Below, one piece after another: positions 8,175 to 16,221 of a DNA stretch of 64,000 bases. The DNA is taken from positions 1 through 64,000 of the forward strand of contig SYIK01000011.1 of assembly GCA_005798905.1 (NCBI GenBank), written 5' to 3'. How positions within the stretch are numbered: position 1 is the stretch's first letter; each line of letters begins with the position of its first letter. Below the pieces are notes generated by a model. It made no database searches, was not told where the DNA came from, and was given only the letters and a program-made list of their open reading frames with translations. The DNA is from Bacteroidota bacterium (GTDB taxonomy: Bacteria; Bacteroidota; Bacteroidia; Chitinophagales; Chitinophagaceae). A program made the position numbers and the translations under genes.

Positions 8175-9116
8175 TTAATTTTTATTTATAAAATTTACAA
8201 TCGATTTTGTAAGTAATTCATTTAATGGTTGAATTGGATCAACATAAGTTCTGCTTCCAAAATCTTTACAATCAGCAGAAGTATTTTTTAACGCATGCGT
8301 CATTAATGGAATAATTACTAATTCCGATTTTGGATTTGCTGCATGCAATGCATTCGCTTCTTCTTCTTTTACTTGCTTGTCGCAGGTTCCTTGTAAAATT
8401 AAAATTGGACAATTTAATTTTTTTATTTCTTCGGCAGGTTTGTATTTCAACCAAGAAATCATATAAGGTTGAACGCTTGGTCGAAAAAGACTGTATAAAT
8501 AAGAGGGAGCATTAGGAACAAGTTGTTCTTTTTTCAACGATGCTAAAATTTCACTGATTTTATTTTTTATTGAATCGGGGTAAAAACTTAATTGAGTTTT
8601 GAGTATTTCATCAATACTTTGCGCAACGCCGCTTATAGATATAAATCCTTTAATTGAAGTTTTTTCTGCAGCGATCATACCAATTGCAGAACCTTCGCTA
8701 TGCCCCGCATAAAAAATATTTTTATAACTAGAAGAATCTTTAAAATAATTGAAAAGCGTAACAACATCATTTATGTAATCATCAAATAATAAATTGTTTT
8801 CGTCAACATTTGAATAAGCACTTTCCCCGATTGCTCGTTTATCGTATCTAAAAGAAGCGATATTGTTTTGGTATAAATGTTGAGCTAAAAGTTTATAGCT
8901 ATTTCCTTTTACGCCTAACGAACTATTTCCATTTCTATCAGTTGGGCCCGAACCTGCGATAATAATTACTAATTTTTTTGCATTTTGGGGTGCCAATAAA
9001 CTTCCTTCCAGAAAAATATTTCCTGCTTTTATTTTTAGTATCTTATCTAACGAGTCTTGCGAATAAATTGCACAAGTGAATCCCAATAAAAAAATGGAAA
9101 CAATTGTTTTTTTCAT
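8175..9116 (-). CDS. Secreted alpha/beta hydrolase
   Basis: 313 residues with a signal peptide (MKKTIVSIFLLGFTCAIYSQ). The oxyanion region VIIAGSGPTDRNG is followed by the nucleophile elbow AGHSEGSA, then an Asp (LILQGTCDKQV) and a His (LMTHALK) that complete the triad. It resembles periplasmic esterases of the dienelactone hydrolase/serine aminopeptidase type. The stop codon is directly next to the start of the metB-type gene, so the two form an operon, although no shared pathway is obvious. The substrate is unknown. Confidence 0.82.
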   Translation of the reverse strand: MKKTIVSIFLLGFTCAIYSQDSLDKILKIKAGNIFLEGSLLAPQNAKKLVIIIAGSGPTDRNGNSSLGVKGNSYKLLAQHLYQNNIASFRYDKRAIGESAYSNVDENNLLFDDYINDVVTLFNYFKDSSSYKNIFYAGHSEGSAIGMIAAEKTSIKGFISISGVAQSIDEILKTQLSFYPDSIKNKISEILASLKKEQLVPNAPSYLYSLFRPSVQPYMISWLKYKPAEEIKKLNCPILILQGTCDKQVKEEEANALHAANPKSELVIIPLMTHALKNTSADCKDFGSRTYVDPIQPLNELLTKSIVNFINKN

Positions 9117-9196
9117 TTTTTAAAAAATGTTAGGTTTTTGCTATTAATAAAAATAGAGTTCGTTGGGAAAGATAAAGTTTTGAGTTTAAAAAAAAT

Positions 9197-9204
9197 TACT
9201 TTTG
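9197..9204 (+). promoter_or_regulatory. -7 promoter element of the deoxyhypusine-synthase-like gene
   Basis: TACTTTTG matches TAnnTTTG, ending 19 bases before the ATG at 9224. No TTTG at the standard distance was found upstream. Confidence 0.5.
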
Positions 9205-9223
9205 CCACTTCAAAGTATAAATT

Positions 9224-10198
9224 ATGAGCAAAGGTCCAGTTTCACAATTCATCGAACATCACTACCGTCATTTTAATGCTGCTGCTTTAATGGATGCAGC
9301 AAAAGGGTACGAAACCCATTTGCTCGAAGGTGGAAAAATGATGATCACGTTGGCGGGTGCAATGAGTACGGCCGAATTGGGAATTTCTTTGGCTGAAATG
9401 ATAAGAAAAGATAAAGTGCAAATTATTAGTTGTACGGGTGCAAATCTGGAAGAAGATGTAATGAATTTGGTTGCACATTCTCATTATAAGCGTGTTCCCA
9501 ATTACCGCGATCTTACTCCGAGAGACGAGTGGGATTTATTGGAAAAACATTACAACCGAGTTACGGATACTTGCATTCCTGAAGAAGAAGCATTTCGTCG
9601 TTTACAAAAACATTTGGTAAAACAATGGAAAGATGCAGAAAAAAAAGGCGAACGTTTTTTCCCACATGAGTTTTTATATAAAATTATTTTAAGTGGAGAA
9701 TTAAAACAATATTACGAAATAGATCCAAAAGACAGTTGGGTTGTTGCTGCTGCAGAAAAAAATATTCCAATTATTGTTCCGGGTTGGGAAGACAGTACCA
9801 CGGGAAATATTTTTGCAAGCTATGTTGTAAAACAAGAATTGAAAGCCACAACAGTAAAAAATGGAATTGAATACATGGTTTGGTTAACCGAATGGTATCG
9901 AAATAATTCCGAGGGAAAAGGAGTTGGATTTTTTCAAATTGGTGGTGGAATTGCCGGTGATTTTCCAATTTGTGTAGTACCAATGATGTACCAAGATTTA
10001 GAATGGCACGATGTTCCTTTTTGGAGTTACTTCTGTCAAATAAGCGATTCTACTACTTCTTACGGATCTTATTCCGGAGCTGTTCCCAACGAAAAAATCA
10101 CTTGGGGAAAATTAGCTATTCACACACCAAAATATATTATTGAAAGCGATGCCACGATTGTAGCGCCATTAATATTTGCTTGGTTGCTTGAATGGTAA
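9224..10198 (+). CDS. Deoxyhypusine synthase-like protein
   Basis: 324 residues matching the deoxyhypusine synthase fold over its length: an NAD-binding pattern IISCTGANLEEDVMNL near the N-terminus, a central GGGIAGDFPI, and SGAVPNEKITWGKL near the C-terminus, where Lys296 fits the lysine that forms the enzyme-butylimine intermediate in the eukaryotic enzyme. Eukaryotes and archaea use this enzyme on eIF5A, which bacteria lack. Bacterial members are thought to act on polyamines, for example as homospermidine synthase-like enzymes, but the reaction is not certain. It stands alone between divergent and convergent neighbours with its own -7 motif. Confidence 0.88.
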   Translation: MSKGPVSQFIEHHYRHFNAAALMDAAKGYETHLLEGGKMMITLAGAMSTAELGISLAEMIRKDKVQIISCTGANLEEDVMNLVAHSHYKRVPNYRDLTPRDEWDLLEKHYNRVTDTCIPEEEAFRRLQKHLVKQWKDAEKKGERFFPHEFLYKIILSGELKQYYEIDPKDSWVVAAAEKNIPIIVPGWEDSTTGNIFASYVVKQELKATTVKNGIEYMVWLTEWYRNNSEGKGVGFFQIGGGIAGDFPICVVPMMYQDLEWHDVPFWSYFCQISDSTTSYGSYSGAVPNEKITWGKLAIHTPKYIIESDATIVAPLIFAWLLEW

Positions 10199-10258
10199 AA
10201 CCAATTTTATGTTTCTAAAATGGGCCTGCAGTAAGTTACGAGTTGAAGTTACACTAAC

Positions 10259-10283
10259 TATTTTCAAAATGAAAATAATTTTT
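10259..10283 (+). terminator. Possible weak terminator after the DHS-like gene
   Basis: TATTTTC (10259-10265) and GAAAATA (10271-10277) form a 7-base stem with a 5-base loop, followed by ATTTTT. The stem is AT-rich, so the element is weak. It lies 60 bases after the stop. The remaining bases up to 10359 show no gene. Confidence 0.35.
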
Positions 10284-10359
10284 AGAAAGATGCCATTTAC
10301 CCAAAAGGTAAAACCATGTACAAGAGCAATTATTTCACTTACTACTTGAACCTATAAAA

Positions 10360-11871
10360 CTAAAGAGGCATATCGCGTTTTAGCATTTCATTGCGATTGG
10401 CAATTTCCCATGCGGTATGAAAAACCAACCGAACTCTTTTCTCCATTAAATTATAATTTATTTTATCTGGCGTGTCAGTTGGGCGGTGATAATCGGCATG
10501 AACGCCATTGAAGTAAAAAATAATAGGAACACCTTTTTCAGCAAAATTGTAATGATCGCTGCGATAATAAAACCGATTTGGATCTTTTGGGTCGTTGTAT
10601 TTTTTGTCGATTTTTATTTTTGAATATTTATCATTTACCATATCAGTAATTGGTGTAAGATCTGAACTCAATTTATTATCACCGATTACATAAACATAAT
10701 TGGTAGAATCTTTATCTTTCAAATACTCCTCTCCAATTCTTCCCACCATATCAATATTCAAATCCACCGATGTTTTTTCGATAGGATAAATTGGATTATT
10801 GCTATAATATTCAGAACCCCAAAGTCCATGCTCTTCACCACTTACCGTCATAAATAAAATACTACGACGAGGTCCGTTGCCTTCTGCTTTTGCTTTTGCA
10901 AATGCTTGTGCAAGTTCTAAAATACTTACTGTTCCACTTCCATCGTCGTCGGCACCATAAAATATTGTAGTATCATTTCTTTTTCCAACATGATCATAAT
11001 GAGCAGTAATAATCACGTACTCATCTTTTTTATCGGTTCCTTCTATCAATCCCAACACATTTGAAACCGATGTTGTGTTTGTTGTTTTAGAAATAATTAA
11101 ATCAATATTTGCATTATAATTTTTTGCAACAAGCGATTCATTTTTTAGTTTGTCAAAAATTCCCGAACCATCTTGTCCCATCAGCGCAACAGCAATTTTT
11201 TCTGATATAGTAAAATTGATTGGAGCGAAACTTGTTTTATACTTATTAAGTACCCAAGATGCGGAACCAACTCTTCTTGTTAAATTTTTACTGACAACCA
11301 ATACCGCAGCAGCCCCTTTTGCAGCAGCGGCATTTATCTTGTTCATATTAGATGCAGGATTTTGAAATCCTTGTTTTGTAGATTTAAAAGAAGTTGGCGC
11401 ACCTTCTAAAATGATAACCGCTTTTCCGCGAATGTCTAAATCTTTATAACTATTCAATGATTCGTCAACAATTCCATAACCACCAAAAACGATTTGTGAA
11501 AAAGACATAGAAGCAGCATAGTTATTCCCTGCTAGAAAATCTTTGTTCATTTCAAACGAAACACCATTAACAATAATGGATGTTATGTTTAAAACATCTT
11601 GGTAAAGTGGATAATATTGGCGATAACTTTCACCATTGCCGGGTTTTAAGCCAAGCGATTTAAAATGTTCTTCAATATATACGGCTGCTTTTTCAAGACC
11701 GGGAGATGGAGTGTCTCTTCCTTCCATTTCGGCACTGGCGACGATATATAAATGTTTTTTCAGATCGTCTGCAGTAATTGTTGCGGCAATCTTTTCAAGT
11801 GCACCTTTTTTCATTTGTGTATTTCCAAAAAATGGCGCACAAATAAATAACAGAAATAAAAATTTCTTCAT
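10360..11871 (-). CDS. M28 family zinc metallopeptidase with PA domain, secreted
   Basis: 503 residues with a signal peptide (MKKFLFLLFICAPFFGNTQ). A protease-associated insert lies around 130-250. The M28 core shows ITAHYDHVG (zinc His and Asp), YGADDDGSGT (bridging Asp), SGEEHGLWGS (catalytic Glu and zinc Glu), a later NIDMVGR with a zinc Asp, and the final YHRPTDTPDKI with a zinc His. All ligands of the co-catalytic two-zinc site appear intact, so it should be an active aminopeptidase working in the periplasm or outside the cell. It is monocistronic, with a -7 motif at 11893-11900. Confidence 0.92.
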   Translation of the reverse strand: MKKFLFLLFICAPFFGNTQMKKGALEKIAATITADDLKKHLYIVASAEMEGRDTPSPGLEKAAVYIEEHFKSLGLKPGNGESYRQYYPLYQDVLNITSIIVNGVSFEMNKDFLAGNNYAASMSFSQIVFGGYGIVDESLNSYKDLDIRGKAVIILEGAPTSFKSTKQGFQNPASNMNKINAAAAKGAAAVLVVSKNLTRRVGSASWVLNKYKTSFAPINFTISEKIAVALMGQDGSGIFDKLKNESLVAKNYNANIDLIISKTTNTTSVSNVLGLIEGTDKKDEYVIITAHYDHVGKRNDTTIFYGADDDGSGTVSILELAQAFAKAKAEGNGPRRSILFMTVSGEEHGLWGSEYYSNNPIYPIEKTSVDLNIDMVGRIGEEYLKDKDSTNYVYVIGDNKLSSDLTPITDMVNDKYSKIKIDKKYNDPKDPNRFYYRSDHYNFAEKGVPIIFYFNGVHADYHRPTDTPDKINYNLMEKRVRLVFHTAWEIANRNEMLKRDMPL

Positions 11872-11892
11872 TGTATTATTTTTTTAAGATTT

Positions 11893-11900
11893 CAAATCTA
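11893..11900 (-). promoter_or_regulatory. -7 promoter element of the M28 peptidase gene
   Basis: The minus strand reads TAGATTTG, matching TAnnTTTG, 21 bases upstream of the start codon at 11871. Confidence 0.45.
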
Positions 11901-11943
11901 CTAATCGAAATTATTGTGGAGTTGCTTAATTGATGAACGGCAA

Positions 11944-12402
11944 TTAGCAATTGTCGGAAATTTTTTCAACTCGTTTTTGATGACGACCACCTTCAAATTC
12001 GGTGGACATAAATAGTGCTACTATTTTTTCTGCATCACCTTCGCTCACAAACCTTGCAGGTATGCAAACAATGTTTGCGTCGTTATGTTCTCTCGAAAGT
12101 TTTGCCAACTCTTCTCCCCAGCAAAGTGCAGCACGAACACCCTTGTGTTTATTAGCAGTAATTGCAACACCATTAGCACTACCGCAAAGTAAAATGCCAA
12201 ATGCTGCATTTCCATTTTCTACCGCTTCGGAAACAGGGTGTGCAAAATCGGGATAATCAACCGAGTCGGTTGAATAGGTTCCAAAATCTTTATAGGGCAA
12301 TTCTTTCGCTTCTAAAAAAGAAATCAACTCTTCTTTATGATTGTAACCCGCATGATCGCTGCCGATGGCAATGGGTTTGCTGAGATCGAAAGGCGTTGAC
12401 AT
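11944..12402 (-). CDS. rpiB: Ribose 5-phosphate isomerase B
   Basis: 152 residues from the ATG at 12402. The longer frame up to 12438 is rejected because it would run into the -7 element at 12436-12443, and the family normally begins just before IAIGSDHAGY. It interconverts ribose 5-phosphate and ribulose 5-phosphate in the pentose phosphate pathway. GSDHAGY, YPDFAHPV and the catalytic Cys in GILLCGSANG are all present. CdsA-like C-terminal extensions are absent and the length is typical. Confidence 0.95.
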   Translation of the reverse strand: MSTPFDLSKPIAIGSDHAGYNHKEELISFLEAKELPYKDFGTYSTDSVDYPDFAHPVSEAVENGNAAFGILLCGSANGVAITANKHKGVRAALCWGEELAKLSREHNDANIVCIPARFVSEGDAEKIVALFMSTEFEGGRHQKRVEKISDNC

Positions 12403-12435
12403 GATTATTAAAATAAACTTTAAAAAGTAAAGGTA

Positions 12436-12443
12436 CAAATCTA
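12436..12443 (-). promoter_or_regulatory. -7 promoter element of rpiB
   Basis: TAGATTTG on the minus strand, 33 bases before the rpiB start at 12402. Its position decides against the longer reading frame. Confidence 0.45.
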
Positions 12444-12557
12444 TTGCGAAATGAGCAGTGTTTGGCGAAGTGTGAAATCGTAGCTGGTCAAGCCCTGAAC
12501 AAATGCTAATTGAAAAATTTTTGTTGATGTAAGTAAAATTGAATAACCTTCAGTTAA

Positions 12558-13172
12558 TTAAAATACACAGCCAGCTTTTAGTCCACCATGTATTGAACTC
12601 AAACTACTTCCATCATATTTTGAAAAACTTTTGCCTCCTAATCTTACACCCAAAAAAGTTGCTAAATATAATTTTCCGATTTGTTTCTGATATCCTAAAT
12701 TTAGAAATAGTCCTGTAGTGCCTTTTAAAGCTTCTTTTTCTATTTGATTTATTAAAGCAATTGGATTAGAAATTATATTTTGTTCAACTGCTATATAAGG
12801 GCAGGAAAAATTTAATATTGATTTTTCTTTTTTCTGTCTCCTTTTTAGTGTAAAATAATATCTGCCTTCGATAGCACTATACAAATGAAAACTGGTCTGA
12901 TTAGGGTTTGAAGAGCTTCCAAATTTTTTTACTTCCCCCCCAATTCCTAATTTGCCAACAAATGAAAATGTATTTTTAAATTGATGCTCATACATCCCCG
13001 AAATTATGATGGGTTCATTATCATGTGGAAACATTGGTTGAATTATATAGATACGGTAAATATTGCTTTGAATTATATTTAAGACTTTGTCTGTTGATTT
13101 TGTATTGTTTGATTGCCCAAATAGAATTATGGGAAAACTTATTATTGGTAATAATATTTTTAGTTGTTTCAT
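12558..13172 (-). CDS. Hypothetical secreted or outer-membrane beta protein, 204 aa
   Basis: A signal peptide (MKQLKILLPIISFPIILFGQ) is followed by a Ser/Thr/Asn-rich link and alternating hydrophobic strands with aromatic belts (IISGMYEHQFKNTFSFVGKL, FHLYSAIEGRYYFTLKRR, LYLATFLGVRLGG). The pattern suggests a small outer-membrane barrel of perhaps eight strands, ending with an aromatic residue (GCVF) as many barrels do. No family is recognised. It lies alone between rpiB and tatC, both on the same strand. It is plausibly lineage-specific. Confidence 0.65.
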   Translation of the reverse strand: MKQLKILLPIISFPIILFGQSNNTKSTDKVLNIIQSNIYRIYIIQPMFPHDNEPIIISGMYEHQFKNTFSFVGKLGIGGEVKKFGSSSNPNQTSFHLYSAIEGRYYFTLKRRQKKEKSILNFSCPYIAVEQNIISNPIALINQIEKEALKGTTGLFLNLGYQKQIGKLYLATFLGVRLGGKSFSKYDGSSLSSIHGGLKAGCVF

Positions 13173-13231
13173 TTATGTATTATTAAAAAAGGCACGGCAT
13201 AATGGACTTGCCAACAAAAATTTAATGCGAA

Positions 13232-14083
13232 TTAGCTCCACTCTTCTTGTTCTTCTTTTGCTTTTTTTCTTTCCACGCCGCGGGTAAGAAAAATACTTAT
13301 TTCGTAAAGCAACAAAAGAGGAAGTGTAACTATCATTTGACTTACAACATCCGGAGGAGTAATAATTGCTGCAATAATTACGATGATTAAAATAGCATAC
13401 TTGCGATTGTTGCGCAAAAATTTTGTATTTACAACATCAAGGTGTGCCAAAAAATAAATAACCAATGGAAGTTGAAAAGCCAAACCGGTTCCAAGCACCA
13501 GCGGCATTACCGTGCCGATATAACTTTTTATTGTCCAAATATTTTGAATTTTATCCGACAAAGAAAAGTTGGCTAAAAAATTAATACTAAATGGGATTAA
13601 GAAATAATATCCAAAAAGGATGCCGATGAAAAATAAAAATGAAACCCAAAAAATAACACCACTTGTTTTTGTCAATTCTTTTTTTGTAAGTGCAGGACGA
13701 ACAAATTGCCAAAATTGCCAAAAAACATAAGGGAAAGCTATTACGAAACCGGCAATAAATAGAACCGTAAAATACAAAGACAATTGGCCGGTTGTACTCG
13801 TATTCTGCATGTTGATATTGATTTTGTCAACACAAATACTTTTGTCAAAACCCAACTGTTGCCCCCATTCGCACAGTTTGCGAAAAGAAATAAAATCTTC
13901 GTGAAGCGGACCCAATACAATTTGATTGACAATAAAATCATTGTAAATGCCAGCAATCACCATTCCGATTGCAATGGCAACGGCGCTGCGAAAAAGGTAT
14001 TTGCGCAAATCGTCCAAATGGTCAACGAAAGACATTTCTGTATTTACTTTTTTCCGATTCTTGCCTAAAAAATTAAATGCCAT
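13232..14083 (-). CDS. tatC: Sec-independent protein translocase subunit TatC
   Basis: 283 residues with six membrane helices. It is the core receptor of the twin-arginine pathway, which exports folded proteins. The N-terminal MSFVDHLDDLRKYL motif, with the Glu or Asp and Arg residues that bind signal peptides, is preceded by a short basic tail. The segment around 60-85 with CEWGQQLGFDKS is an insertion often seen in Bacteroidota. tatA is not in this window. A -7 motif lies at 14104-14111, and the upstream intergenic region carries hairpins. Confidence 0.95.
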   Translation of the reverse strand: MAFNFLGKNRKKVNTEMSFVDHLDDLRKYLFRSAVAIAIGMVIAGIYNDFIVNQIVLGPLHEDFISFRKLCEWGQQLGFDKSICVDKININMQNTSTTGQLSLYFTVLFIAGFVIAFPYVFWQFWQFVRPALTKKELTKTSGVIFWVSFLFFIGILFGYYFLIPFSINFLANFSLSDKIQNIWTIKSYIGTVMPLVLGTGLAFQLPLVIYFLAHLDVVNTKFLRNNRKYAILIIVIIAAIITPPDVVSQMIVTLPLLLLYEISIFLTRGVERKKAKEEQEEWS

Positions 14084-14103
14084 TGTAGTTTTTAAAAAGT
14101 GAG

Positions 14104-14111
14104 CAAAGATA
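14104..14111 (-). promoter_or_regulatory. -7 promoter element of tatC
   Basis: TATCTTTG on the minus strand, 20 bases before the tatC start codon. Confidence 0.45.
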
Positions 14112-14135
14112 AGGTGCTGTGCCTTGAGCTAGAAT

Positions 14136-14215
14136 AAGTGCGAAATAGATTCGTGCACTTCGGGAACCTTAGCCAACTATTTCAGATTGTTCATTGAGGT
14201 TCTCGAAATGAACAA
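14136..14215. other. Paired hairpins between gmk and tatC
   Basis: Two stem-loops lie here. The first is AAGTGC (14136-14141) with GCACTT (14155-14160), extended by GAA/TTC across a bulge. The second is TTGTTCATT (14187-14195) with AATGAACAA (14207-14215), extended by GAG/CTC. In addition, GAACCT at 14164-14169 can pair with AGGTTC at 14197-14202 in the second loop, giving a possible pseudoknot or alternative fold. There is no T-run, so a simple terminator is unlikely. The region starts 5 bases after the gmk stop and could stabilise its 3' end or be a dispersed repeat. Confidence 0.45.
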
Positions 14216-14219
14216 GGAA

Positions 14220-14792
14220 TTAAGATTTTAAAAAATTACAAGCCAACTCCTCAGCTTCTTTGCAAGCAACTTCTAAATCATCATTTATAATTGAAACTGA
14301 AAACTGATTTTTATAAAGAATTTCATCTGCGGCTTTTGCAATGCGCACTTTTATACTTTCGGGCGTTTCCGTGCCTCTTGCTTCCAACCTTTTTTTTAAT
14401 TCGCCAATGGATGGCGGTTCAATAAAAACAGAAAGCGTTTGTTGCGGATATTGTTTTTGTACATTAATTGCACCTTGCACATCAATGTCCAAAATAGGCG
14501 TTTTATTTTCTTTCCAAATCCGCTCCAGTTCGCTTTTTAATGTTCCATAATATTTTCCTTCATACACCATTTCCCATTCTGCAAAAGCATTTTGTTTTAT
14601 TTTTTCTTTAAAGTCGTCTGCTTTTATGAAATAATAATCTTTTCCATCTATTTCATTATTTCTTTTTTGGCGCGTTGCACAAGAAATGGAAAAATCAAAT
14701 TTTTCGGGAAAGCGGTTTAATAAATGCCGAACAAGCGAAGTTTTTCCGGAACCGGACGCAGCAGTAAATATGATTATTTTTTGCAAAGACAT
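14220..14792 (-). CDS. gmk: Guanylate kinase
   Basis: 190 residues from ATG 14792; a TTG two codons upstream is a less likely start. It phosphorylates GMP to GDP with ATP. The P-loop ASGSGKTS, the GMP-binding SCATRQKRNNEIDGKDYYF and GKYYGTLKSEL, and LDIDVQGAINV are all present. It is the usual family length. The gene is last before the hairpin-rich gap ahead of tatC and follows the amino acid permease gene with a gap of about 60 bases. Confidence 0.96.
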   Translation of the reverse strand: MSLQKIIIFTAASGSGKTSLVRHLLNRFPEKFDFSISCATRQKRNNEIDGKDYYFIKADDFKEKIKQNAFAEWEMVYEGKYYGTLKSELERIWKENKTPILDIDVQGAINVQKQYPQQTLSVFIEPPSIGELKKRLEARGTETPESIKVRIAKAADEILYKNQFSVSIINDDLEVACKEAEELACNFLKS

Positions 14793-14853
14793 TTGCAAAG
14801 AAAAGAAGTTTTTTAAAACTAAGAAAGCGGTGCATTAAAATAATAAAATCCAA

Positions 14854-16119
14854 TCAGTGTTTACGCAAGGAAACAATTAAGAAAATAAGAAATCCAACGC
14901 TTGTTGCAATTGCTACATCTCTCAATTCATTTAGCTTAGCGCTTGATAGTAGCCAAATGGTTATTACTATTCCCAGTGCAGCAAAAATATTTCCAAATGG
15001 AAGTTTGAAGTAATTGGTTTGTTCAACATTTTTTTTTCGAAGCATTAAAAGCGAAAAACAAACTATTCCGTAAACTAACAAACGAATGATGGCGCTAATG
15101 GTTGCAGCATATAAAAAACTGTATGCAATAGAAATTAAAATAGTAATACTAGCAAAAAGTAACAACGACCAGGTTGGTGTTTTATGTTTTGGGTGAATGA
15201 AAGAAAAAATTTTGGGAAATTGTTTTTCTTCGCTAAATGCAAATGGCAAGCGCGAACCAACCAACATAATTGCATTGAGCGTTCCGGTTATTGAAAAAAG
15301 TGCGCCCAATCCAATTATTGTAACGCCGGTTTTCCCTAAAAATAAACCTGCTGCATCGGCAATTGGTTTTTGTGAATTGGCTAATGAAGACAAAGTTCCA
15401 ATACTAGTTATTTGAATTAGCAGATAAATTGTAGCAATGCAAATGGTGGCTATTAATAATGCAAAAGGGAGGTGTTGACGAGGATTTTTAAATTCTCCGG
15501 AATTTACAATTACTGATTCAAAACCGCCGAATGCAAAAACCCACAACAAAACGGTAGAGGAAAAAGCTGAAAAATCGGGAACTTGTTTTACTTCAAAATT
15601 TTCAGGTAAGAAAAAAAACAAACCAATGCCAACAAATAAAAGCATCGGTAAAAGTTTGGCAATCGTAAAAAAGTTGTTGGCCTTCGTTGAATTTTTTACA
15701 CCAATATGATTTACAAAAGCAAGTAAAATTGTTATTGCCAAAATTATAATTATTCGCGAACTCGGTAATTGAAACCAAGGAGAAAAAACGGAAAGATAAG
15801 TTACCAATAAATTGATTAGCGCAGCATAAGTAATAAATCGCGAAAGCAACAACAACCATCCAGTAAGAAAAGCTGGCAATGGCCCAAAAGCTGAAAACGC
15901 GTACAGGTAAGGCCCTCCGGTTTTTTCGAATCGGCTACTTACTTCCGCAAAACATAAAACAATTATAAAAACAGCTAATGTGCAAATCAGTAAAGCTGCA
16001 ATACTGTAAACGCCAGCTTGTTTGAAAACTTGCGATGGCAAACCAAAAATGCCGGCACCAATTACTCCGTTTATAAAAAGTAAAATCAGTTCCCATTTTT
16101 TTATTCCTCTTATTAGCAT
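14854..16119 (-). CDS. APC-superfamily amino acid permease
   Basis: 421 residues with about 12 membrane helices. The start of helix 1, INGVIGAGIFGLPSQV, carries the Gly-rich unwound substrate site typical of the amino acid-polyamine-organocation family. It likely imports or exchanges an amino acid across the inner membrane, and the substrate cannot be read. No partner decarboxylase is adjacent. It is similar in size to YjeH- and ArcD-like members. Confidence 0.88.
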   Translation of the reverse strand: MLIRGIKKWELILLFINGVIGAGIFGLPSQVFKQAGVYSIAALLICTLAVFIIVLCFAEVSSRFEKTGGPYLYAFSAFGPLPAFLTGWLLLLSRFITYAALINLLVTYLSVFSPWFQLPSSRIIIILAITILLAFVNHIGVKNSTKANNFFTIAKLLPMLLFVGIGLFFFLPENFEVKQVPDFSAFSSTVLLWVFAFGGFESVIVNSGEFKNPRQHLPFALLIATICIATIYLLIQITSIGTLSSLANSQKPIADAAGLFLGKTGVTIIGLGALFSITGTLNAIMLVGSRLPFAFSEEKQFPKIFSFIHPKHKTPTWSLLLFASITILISIAYSFLYAATISAIIRLLVYGIVCFSLLMLRKKNVEQTNYFKLPFGNIFAALGIVITIWLLSSAKLNELRDVAIATSVGFLIFLIVSLRKH

Positions 16120-16221
16120 GTGTTAAATTAAGGAAAAGATGTAATGAAGTTAAAAATGCTAAAAAAATAACTCAACCGACTTAAAAGAAAAAGCCAATCA
16201 ATCAAAAAGGTTTCAAAAAAA

